From the NCBI GenBank assembly GCA_016946835.1, contig JACVTC010000120.1, positions 197,501 through 235,000 of the forward strand: 37,500 bases of DNA, read 5' to 3'. The position numbers were made by a program, and so were the translations under genes. Numbering within the stretch: the stretch's first letter is position 1; each line of letters begins with the position of its first letter. This document shows, piece by piece, positions 1 to 9,311 of the stretch. Source of the stretch: Neocallimastix lanati (nom. inval.). Taxonomy: Eukaryota; Neocallimastigomycota; Neocallimastigomycetes; Neocallimastigales; Neocallimastigaceae. A model generated the notes under the pieces. That model saw only the letters and a program-made list of their open reading frames with translations, made no database searches and had not been told where the DNA came from.

Positions 1-207
1 AAAATAAAAACTTTAAAATTATATGTAATATATATTAAAATTTTACTTTAATTCCGTTATTATTTCATCTTTATATGTATAATTAATATATTTAATGTGT
101 TTTAATTGGATGTATTGGATAAGCCGTTAGATGACTTTTTTTTTTAAAAAAAAATTAAAAAATAAAAGAGAATTAAATTTTAAATATTTAATAATAAATA
201 ATTGAAT

Positions 208-346
208 AATAATACATAATAATAATAATAATACATAATAATAATAATACATAATAATACATAATACATAATAATAATAATAATACATAATAATACATAA
301 TACATAATAATAATAATAATAATACATAATAATACATAATAATAAT

Positions 347-440
<94 letters not shown>

Positions 441-588
441 TAATAATAATAATAATAATAAATAATAATAATAATAATAAATAATAATAATAATAATAAA
501 TAATAATAATAATAATAATAATAAATAATAATAATAATAATAAATAATAATAATAATAATAAATAATAATAATAATAAATAATATTGT

Positions 589-625
<37 letters not shown>

Positions 626-691
626 TAATAATAATACATACATAATAATACATAATAATAATAATAATTAATAATAATAATAATAAATAAT

Positions 692-731
<40 letters not shown>

Positions 732-836
732 TAATAATAATAATAAATAATAATAATAATAAATAATAATAATAACAAATAATACATAATAATAATAATA
801 CATAATAATAATAATAATAATACATAATAATAATAA
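208..836. repeat. AAT/AATAAT microsatellite block
   Basis: About 630 bases are almost wholly AAT triplets, interrupted by ATACAT and AAATAAT steps. Long reading frames exist on the minus strand but encode only Ile/Leu/Tyr/Asn runs dictated by the repeat, so no gene is called. Confidence 0.9.
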
Positions 837-978
837 TATATTTAAACTAATTCGTTGTTTTAATAATAATTCTGGAATATAAAATTCTATTGAAACTATT
901 ATATATATTATGCAATGTTATTATTAATCTCGTTACGAAAAAATATTTGATTCAGTTGATATATATATTACTAAATAA

Positions 979-1745
979 TTTTTTTTAAGACAGGGAAAAG
1001 AATACACTTCCATAATTTTATTAATTTTATTATAAAAAAAATACATGTAGGTAAGAAGTACATTTGAAATAAAAATAAAAGTTAAATAAAAAATAAAAAA
1101 AACTCAAAAATACTATGTATTTCGGCAAGTTGTACTATGCAGGAATTCTCCCTTCCTACCAGATAAAAAAATAATAAGACCTAGAAGTAATATCTTTAAA
1201 ATAGGTGGTGTGATGTTCACTAAACTTCCTCCAGATTCATTATTTATTGAACTATTAAGGCGAGATTCACTCTTCGTATTATCATTATGCCTTATCGGTA
1301 CGACGTCGACGCTCCTGGTTTAAGTTTGGTATTTTGGAATACATATCAAATAATAGCTCAAACGAACTACTTAGGATAGGTATTACGCTAATTAACAATT
1401 CCGCCAAGCCCACAATATTTGGAACAGGTGACTCAGATGAACCTTTGAAAAGTAGTTCATTTAATTGTCTCTGTTTCCCTCTATCGAAATATAGCTCATT
1501 TAAAGCTAAAGTTCCACTAAGAAGGAACATGTATATATAATGATTGATATAATCTTTAAAATCAGAAATAGAGTCATAGGAAGAAAGAGGATTAGACGCT
1601 CTAATCTTCCTAACGAAACAAAACATAGAGATCATCAATGAAATTTAAAAAATTCCATCTAAAAGATGCAAGAGCATTACATTTAAAAATCCAATGCTCA
1701 AAAGATTGATTATCTTCTCCACAACTCTTGGAAATTAAAAACAAT
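979..1745 (-). mobile_element. Degenerate non-LTR (LINE-type) retrotransposon 3' fragment
   Basis: On the minus strand, about 1740-1635 reads a stretch containing SCGEDNQSFEHWIFKCNA. It has the Cys / Glu-Asp / His-x4-Cys spacing of the zinc-ribbon-like tail after the reverse transcriptase of LINE elements. A frame change follows, then an open stretch (about 1638-1285) with PVPNIVGLAELLISVIPI and FELLFDMYSKIPN, which resembles the hydrophobic C-terminus after that ribbon. It ends RRRRTDKA-stop, and another frame stays open to about 1125. The block finishes with a conserved 39-base end (1026-988) followed by eight A on the minus strand. The same end recurs at 2036-2074 with a longer A tail, as expected of a retrotransposon 3' terminus. 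No full RT domain is present. The family call is inferred from pattern; an unrelated decayed gene is possible. Confidence 0.45.
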
Positions 1746-1993
1746 AAATTGGAATGAAAATTATAATATATATATTAAAAAAAAAAGTACAAAAATATGA
1801 GTATATTATTACAATACACTTCAATATAAATTATTAAAAGTTACATGGTAATGAAAAAGTGACAATAATAATTATAAAATAAACTTTTATCTTGATAAAA
1901 AAAAAAAAAAAATAAAAGTTGTTATTAATTATTCAATAGAAATTCATCTTAATAAAAAAATTAAAATTTATACAAAACAATAGGTATACTATT

Positions 1994-1994
<1 letters not shown>

Positions 1995-2038
<44 letters not shown>

Positions 2039-2074
2039 CAGAGAAGAGAATACACTTCTATAATTTTATTAATT
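1995..2074 (-). mobile_element. Second copy of the retrotransposon 3' end with 41-base poly(A) tail
   Basis: Bases 2036-2074 match 988-1026 at 36 of 39 positions. On the minus strand the block runs directly into 41 A residues (the T run at 1995-2035). Upstream of it, on the minus strand, no element coding sequence is recognisable, so it would be a very short 5'-truncated insertion. Confidence 0.5.
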
Positions 2075-2350
2075 ATACTATTGATAATATTTATTAATAT
2101 AAAAACATAAAATAATATGAAAATTACTTTTTTTTTTTTTTTTTATTAATAATTATAAAAATATTATTTTGATATTATTTAATGATATAGAAAAATTCTA
2201 ATATATATAAATGATATTTAATATCACAAGATTAATACATATATATATATTTTTTTTAATATTATGGAAAATTATTATAACTATACTTTCTTTTCATTAT
2301 AATAGTATATCTTATTATATAAAAGAATTATATATATATATATATATATT

Positions 2351-2494
2351 ATCAATGAAAGAAGTAAATTAGATCCTATGAATATAGTAATTTATTAAAT
2401 TATTTATGATTTGGCTAAAGAAGTAAAAGATCATAATAATAATAGTAGTAGCAGTAATATTAATAAAGATAAATATATTTACTTATTAAAATAA
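2351..2494 (+). pseudogene. Possible coding relic, unidentified
   Basis: The plus strand reads a protein-like segment (INERSKLDPMN, one TAA stop, then IIYDLAKEVKDH and an Asn/Ser tract ending NINKDKY). Its composition differs from the surrounding A/T repeats. It is short, has an internal stop and matches no family I recognise. It may equally be chance. Confidence 0.2.
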
Positions 2495-2544
2495 TTAAAC
2501 TATTATATAATATTATCTTGTAGTAATTAAGATAATGAATTTCT

Positions 2545-2714
<170 letters not shown>

Positions 2715-2796
2715 TTTCATTTCTTTTTTAAAAGTATTAAAATTTAATATTTTAGAGAAATCAAAGTCCATTAATATAAAATAATTTCTATATTAG

Positions 2797-2798
<2 letters not shown>

Positions 2799-2850
<52 letters not shown>
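2799..2850. repeat. (ATT)n microsatellite
   Basis: An uninterrupted ATT run of about 50 bases. The remaining sequence to about 3170 is AT-rich and holds nothing recognisable. Confidence 0.9.
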
Positions 2851-2851
<1 letters not shown>

Positions 2852-4274
2852 TTTTGAAGTTGCTTATATTTAAGTTTAAAATCAAAAAAATACATTGAAA
2901 AAATATATTTTGTATTGGCCATTAGTGTTATTCAGAATTATATTAAAAATGAAATTTTACATAAATTATAATAAATTTTTAATATTGGTAATATTTATTA
3001 TATTTAATATATTAGATTATGATTTGAGATGATATTATTACATGTACATTTTAAAATGATTAAATACAACATAATCATCTAGTATAAATGAAATAGAAAA
3101 TTTACAAATAATTAATGTTCCTATCATATCTTACTACTCAATAAAAATCTGTTGTTCCATATATAAATTTTAATATCCTCACCATAAATTTGTTTCATAT
3201 ACTCTTCCGGTAAACCATATATCTTTTGTGTTTTTATCTCTTATAATAAACATAAATAGTTTATTTATTATTATATCAACTAGTATTGCTTCTTCGTCTG
3301 GTTCAGTACTTAAATTCATTACCTCCATTATTGTTAATGCTGCTACTTTTACACCATCTTCTTTAAATGCAATATCAGCTCTATGAAGTGCATCTGCAAT
3401 AAAGATATCGTTTAAATTCAATATATTTGAAAAGTCTGCATTTTTAAGGTCAAAAGCATATTTTATTCCTAAATCTATTAAATCCTATTTTAACTTTAAA
3501 TCATAATTAAATTTAAATTTTGGTATTTCAATGTTAATTCCACCTCTTTCATCGGAGGCCAATTTAAGTTTTTTATTGATTTGATTTACTTGTTCTTCAG
3601 ATACGTTTTCAATAAAAACATTTAAATTTTTTTTTTTTGGCATTATTGCCATAAATTCATATTGTGTCCCATAATAGTTTGTTAAATCCATGGTAAGAAC
3701 AATAATGTTGTCATCTTTATAAAAATTATACATTTCAAATTTTTCTTCTTTTTTTATCATTGTTTCCGCTTTCATTTCTTGGCCATTATCCAAATAAAAG
3801 ATTTTTCTCAGAATGGATCCATAATCGAAAGGAATATTCCATTCCATATCTATAGCAAGTTTATTGGCGATAAGCATTACAGTGAGTAGTCGTTGAACCA
3901 TTTCATCTGTAATCATATTCTTAATAATTCCTAACGTTTTATTTTTAATTCATTTATTAACATTTTTAGCATTCTTAAAATTATCTTTTTACTACTTCAG
4001 CATCATATTTTTCTTTTAATGTATTTATATATGATTCTTCTACAGTTTCATAAAATGTATCTTTTATAAATAATCCATTTGCTAATGATAATTTTTTTAA
4101 TGCTTTTTGTATTTAGGAAGTTCAGTATTTCCAATTAATTCATTTATTTTATCAAAAGTATTACCATTTGCTCCATCTTTTAGCATATGTAAAGAATATT
4201 TAATAGATAATGGACTATAGATCATATTACTTTTATTATTTTCCATTTTTAAAAATGAAAAATCAAAGTTAGGG

Positions 4275-4830
4275 TTTGAAATATCTGTACCATTATTTAC
4301 TGGATTAGTATTTTCATCTATTTCTGAAATATTTGTACTATTATTTACAGGATTAGTATTTTCATCTATTTCAGAAATATCTGTACTATTATTTACAAGA
4401 TTAGTATTTTCATCTATTTCAGAAATATTTGTACTATTATTTACTGGATTAATATTTTCATCTATTTCAGAAATATTTGTACTGCTGTTTACTGGATTAA
4501 TATTTTCATCTATTTTAGAATTATCAGTACTATTGTTTACAGGATTAGTATTTTCATCTATTTCAGAAATATCTGTACTATTATTTACTGTATTATTTAC
4601 TGGATTAGTATCTTCATTTATTTCAGAAATATCTGTACTATTATTTACTGTATTATTTACTGGATTAGTATTTTCATCTATCTCAATAATATCAGTACTA
4701 TTATTTACTGTATTAGTATTTTCATCTGTTTCAGAAATATCTGAACTATTATTTACTGTATTATTTATTGGATTAGTATTTTCATCTATTTCAGAAATAT
4801 CAGTACTATTATTTACTGGATTAATATTTT
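4275..4830 (-). repeat. 48-bp tandem repeats encoding the CBM18-serpin linker
   Basis: About ten tandem units encode variants of STDISEIDENTNPVNN. Three units carry an extra TVNN, giving 60 bp. The units have diverged by point changes but stay in one frame. The segment separates the chitin-binding modules from the serpin and is rich in Asn, Ser and Thr, as in extracellular linkers. Confidence 0.85.
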
Positions 4831-5157
4831 CATTTTTATTATTACAATAACCAAATTCTAGTTGACATCCCCTATTTACTTCACAATAAGCATCCGTCTT
4901 TCCACACCATCCATATTTGGAACAGCATTCACCATTCGTACATGAACTATAACCTTTACCACATTTTCCAACAGGTGTTTCTTTAGAAATTTTAGTTGTA
5001 GTCTCGGTAACTGTTGGATTACATTTTCAAAATTCAGATTGACAACCTATTTTAATATTACAATATTTATCTGTTTTTCCACACCAACCATAATTACTAC
5101 AACATTCCCCATTTTTGCAAGATCCAACACCTTTACCGCATCTTTCATCAGTTGAAT

Positions 5158-5265
5158 CTTTTTATTTTATATTTTACATATAAATTTAATAATTTATATA
5201 GAGGTAAACATTAATTAATGTTTAAATAAATTGATTTTCACAAAAATATAAAAATTATAAATTAC
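5158..5265 (-). other. Predicted intron in the CBM18-serpin pseudogene
   Basis: The donor GTAATT follows ATTTCAG on the minus strand and the acceptor is AAAAAG. The split codon becomes GAT. It joins the hydrophobic leader to STDERC at the start of the first CBM18 module. Confidence 0.55.
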
Positions 5266-5382
5266 CTGAAATACGTTTACTATAAACAATATTAATTATA
5301 AGAAATAGAATAAATAATAAACTAGATATAGTTAAAAAAATTATATATTCACAAATATTATTAAGTAATTTTTAATAATCAT

Positions 5383-6095
5383 GATAATTCTTAAATATTA
5401 AATTATTGATTATTATTTATATGATACATACATATGACCTACCTAAATAAAACTATTTATAAATATATGTTATATTTAGTAATTTAAATTTTTATTATTT
5501 ATAGAAAAAATAAAATTTACTATAAATATGTAAACTTTTAAATGTATTTATATAAAAAATAAAATATAAAAATTTGAATATTTTGACACCATATAAAAAA
5601 TTGTAACACCATAAATGAGTTTATAATACAATTAATGATTAATTATTAATAAATAGAAAATAGAAATAAAAAAAAAAAAAACTATAAAAATTTAAATATT
5701 AATAAAACTTATTTGAATAATTAATTTTTGAAATTAATTAAAATTTTATCTTTTACAATATTTCCATTTTAAGAAGAATTTCTTTATACTTTTTTTTTTT
5801 TTTTTATATATATATAAAATATGTAAAGTTTAATATATATTTTTATATATAATATTATAATCAATCATTTAATCCTTTTTCCTTTTTTATTATCAATTGC
5901 TCAATTCTTTTTTTTTTATAATATTATCAATCGAAAAACATCTAAATGTTTTAAATATTTTAATTAATTAACGTTATGATTTAATTTTAAAATATTAATT
6001 AAAATCTTTAAAAGGTTTAAATTAAAAAAAAAAAAAAAATAAAAAAGATTCTTTTATATTTAAAATATAAAACATATATAAATATGAATAAAACA

Positions 6096-6162
<67 letters not shown>

Positions 6163-6424
6163 ATCTAATTAAATATGTTTTTATATTATAAAAGATTTTT
6201 TATTAATCAATATAAATTTATTATTTAATAATTGCTTAACAAGGATTTAAATTACAGATAAAATTCCATGTTTTTATATATAATTGTGGCTTGTTCTAGA
6301 TACATATTAATTTATATTTAATTTATAATTACAATATATTTAATGTAATTTAATTTAATATTTTATTAAACTTAAAGCTATTCCATAACTTTATATTAAT
6401 AAAGTTAACAACTTTTCCTTAAAT
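5383..6424. other. Intergenic AT-rich spacer
   Basis: No gene is recognised. The stretch holds A and T homopolymers and the (AAAT)n run listed separately. I found no LTR-like terminal repeat here, although it flanks the 3' side of the copia remnant. Confidence 0.6.
6096..6164. repeat. (AAAT)n microsatellite
   Basis: About 17 uninterrupted AAAT units. Confidence 0.95.
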
Positions 6425-7109
6425 TTTTATTTTATATAAATTGGTCATTTTCCTCTTGGCAGTTTTTCAAAAAAAGTCATAGTATTATTATCATATAAAT
6501 TTTTGAGTTCTTCTTGTATGGCAATATCCCATTCATCCGTATAATCATATTTGGGGAGTTTTTGTTAAGTTTTTGGTACTTCTTCATTTTCATTTTCAAT
6601 AGAATTAATGAAATTATCATTGTTATGATTAATAATGTTATTATTATTATTATGATTATTATTATAGTAAATATTAATATTATTATTATTAATACTAGGT
6701 TTGAATTGTTTAATAACATTTTTATTGGTAAAATTAGACTTTCTTTTATTATTTCTATTAATATTTAGATTATTATTATTTAAATTATTATTAATAAAAT
6801 TAATAATAATACAAATAATATTTTTTTTTATATTCATCTGATAAAAAATTTTTATTAATAAAATTTTTATCATTTTTTGAAATTTTTTGAACTAAAATTT
6901 TCATAAATTAAAAATTTTTTATTATTAGAATTTAGTATATAATTTGGATCAAAAAAATTTTCGGTGTTATTGTATTGGTATTTACATTTTGATTAAAATT
7001 TTCAAAATTTTGATTAAATTGAATTTATTGTATCTGAAAAATTTTTTACCATAGTTTTGAATTTTTATTAGAATTATTTGAAAAAAATTTTTTTTTCATA
7101 TAAATAATA

Positions 7110-7151
<42 letters not shown>

Positions 7152-7452
7152 ATTATTAAAATTATTATTATTATTATTATATATATTATTATTAGTATAA
7201 TTTCTTAATAATTTTTATTGATAAAGCATAAATTTAAACATGAATTAAATTTATTAATATTATTGTCCTTAATATAAGGTAAGATTCTTTTTATAATATC
7301 CTTGGTTATACAAGCTGGGATGTCTTCTTGAAACATAACTTCTCTTACTTGATGTCAAGAAAAGTTATTATAGTCCATGATTAAATAAGGGATTGAATCA
7401 TTACTGAATCCTAAGAAAAAATCCTTTTTGTATTAGGTTTTAATTTTCCTTT

Positions 7453-7498
<46 letters not shown>

Positions 7499-8260
7499 GA
7501 GAGAAATTCTTAAAATATGCGATAAATCCAAAAACTTTAACATGATTAACATGAACGGTGTACCAAAAAATACTTCATTTGGAATTTGATTATTTAATTC
7601 CAGATTATAAAGATATTTAGAATAGCGGACTGCGAAGTCCCAAAAATATGATATTAAGTCTATACCAGCATAGTAAACATTTTAAAGAATAAAGAATGGT
7701 TTGATTGAAACGTTCGTCATTGCCATTATTTTGAGGATTTCTTGGAGGAAAATGTAACTATCTAATACCATTCTTTTTGTAGAATATGTTGACTTTCCTA
7801 CTACAGTATTCTTTTCCTTGATCCGATTTGAAATTAGTTATATTAAAATTTGGAAAAAGGTTATTTAAGTATTTGAAAAAATTAGCAATAATATCAAATG
7901 TACTGTCATTAGTAGGTGTACAATTATTGTCATTATCATAATTATTAATTATAATTAATATTATCTATGTAATTAATATCATTTTTAAATTTTTTTATCA
8001 AAATTATTATTTTTTATTTATATACAATGATTAAGATTATTAATATTATTATTATTGAAATTTTTATTTAATTTATTTTTATCATTTTTATAATTATTAA
8101 GGTTACTAATATAATAAATAAAAATATATTAATAAATTTTTATAGAATATAATTAATTCCTCATCTCATTGATTTTATTGCTCCTCTTCCCGATGGTTCA
8201 AAATACATAATAACGAGATGCCTGATTAATTAGTAAATAATAATTTTCTGCTACATATAA
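6425..8260 (-). mobile_element. Degenerate Ty1/copia-type pol remnant
   Basis: Minus-strand pieces follow copia pol order. About 8255-8150 reads NYYLLINQASRYYVF, similar to the start of the integrase core. About 7910-7620 reads FKSDQGKEYCSRK, FYKKNGIR-stop-LHFPPRNPQNNGNDERFNQT, the integrase region with its second Asp and Glu. About 7645-7505 (another frame) reads WDFAVRYSKYLYN, PNEVFFGTP and HVNHVKVFGFIAYFKNF, the integrase end and SH3-like segment. About 7430-7255 reads GFFLGFSNDSIPYLIMDYNN and REVMFQEDIPA. About 6555-6425 reads DEWDIAIQEELKNLYDNNTM and FFEKLPRGK, the start of the copia reverse transcriptase. The rest of RT and RNase H is absent. Stops, frameshifts, a T run (7449-7498) and ATT tracts (6600-7250) interrupt it. 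No LTRs were found. It is non-functional. Confidence 0.85.
7449..7498. repeat. T homopolymer tract inside the copia remnant
   Basis: About 50 bases, almost all T with two C interruptions. On the element strand it is an A run that would read as Lys, exactly between the SH3-like segment and the GFFLG motif. It looks like an expanded Lys-codon stretch. Confidence 0.8.
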
Positions 8261-8596
8261 ACAAGAAGAATAAGTTTATTTAGTTTAAATTCTTTTTTTT
8301 TTTTATTATTTCCTATTCAATAAAAAAAAATAAAAATAAAAATAAAAAGCAATAGAAAATTTAAAAAATTAATATAAATACAAATATTAAATATTAAATA
8401 TTAAATATAATTAAAAAAAGTCAAAAGAAAGAAAAGAATAAGAGAAATCTCATAAATAATAATTTTATATAATAGAAATTTTAATTAAGGAAACCAAAAA
8501 TTAATAAATTGTGGAAAATACTATTTAAATATTATTTAAAATTTTTAAATATTAATTAAATTTTTTAAAATTAATTAAATTTATTAATTTATAGGA

Positions 8597-8627
<31 letters not shown>

Positions 8628-9311
8628 CATATATACATATATATACATATATATATATTTTTAAATATATCTAAAAAAAAAAAAAGAGAGAATCTGTGAA
8701 AAAAAAAAAATAGAATATATAAAGCTAACTTGCTTTAACGTTTTGCTTTAAAGTATTATCTACAAAATAAAGGAAAAATATTAATTAACAGAATAAGAAG
8801 GTATTATTTAAAACAAAAAATATCGTAATAATTATTTAGAACAAAAAAAAAAAAATCTTGGAATTGTAAAAAAGATTTATAATAAAATGTATGTATTTAC
8901 TTTTTGTGTGTGGATATAAATATAGTAAATCTAATAATTAATTTTGAAATTTTATTTAAAAGAAAAAAATATATATAATAAGAGAAAGAAATAATATAAT
9001 AATAATATTTAACAAATAACATTTAATATTTATTTTATAATAAAAAAATAAAATAAAGTATTAGTAAATATTAATAAAAAAATAATAATAGTAATACTAA
9101 GAAAAGGATAAATTTCAATTTATTCCAATTGAAATTTTTAATGAAAATTGTTTATCTTTGAATTTTATATTTTAAATTATGATTAATAGTTTTTATATAC
9201 AAAAAATCGAAATATTGTTAATAAAATTTAATAACAAAATATATATCTATATCTATCTATGTCTATTTATATCTATCTATATATATTAATAAACAGAATT
9301 GTGTATGAACA
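8261..9311. other. Upstream region of the first GT10 gene
   Basis: No gene is seen. It contains A runs, an AT dinucleotide and ACAT-containing tract near 8605-8660, and a CTATCTATATCTAT-type tract around 9242-9285 just before the start codon. It presumably holds the promoter, but no specific element can be assigned. Confidence 0.5.

Larger units (their letters stand above)
3179..5382 (-). pseudogene. Broken secreted CBM18-CBM18-linker-serpin gene
   Basis: Read on the minus strand, the order is as follows. First comes a hydrophobic leader (SSLLFILFLIINIVYS), whose frame needs a shift to reach the only nearby ATG at 5382. A 108-base phase-1 intron follows (5158-5265). Two hevein-type CBM18 modules come next, with motifs CGKGxxSCxNGECCSxYGWCGKTDxYC and GCQxEFxxC. 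Then there is a linker of about ten 16-residue repeats, and finally a serpin. Serpin landmarks are NFDFSFLKM, IYSPLSI, DGANGNT, LSLANGLF, NKxIKNKTLG, IPKFKFNYDLKL, ADFSNIL, the hinge EDGVKVAALT, and FIIRDKNTKDIWFTGRV. Damage includes TGA at 5027-5029 in the first CBM18, TGA at 3950-3952 where serpins carry Trp, TAG at 3485-3487, and frameshifts near 4115 and 3985. Family knowledge: serpins inhibit proteases through the exposed loop, and CBM18 binds chitin. It would have been an extracellular, chitin-anchored protease inhibitor. It is most likely a recent pseudogene, unless several of the breaks are sequencing errors. Confidence 0.8.

Noticed and set aside
1334-1540. Plus-strand 68-residue frame opposite the LINE-like fragment
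   Set aside because: The minus strand carries the zinc-ribbon-like pattern and the 3' end with poly(A); the plus frame shows no domain.
4850-5150. Cys-rich modules considered as fungal dockerins
   Set aside because: The CCSxYGWCGKTDxYC spacing is hevein/CBM18; the Trp/Cys pattern of fungal dockerins is absent.
5383-6424. Searched for LTRs flanking the copia remnant
   Set aside because: No terminal repeat pair or TG...CA ends could be matched between this stretch and 8260-9300 by eye.
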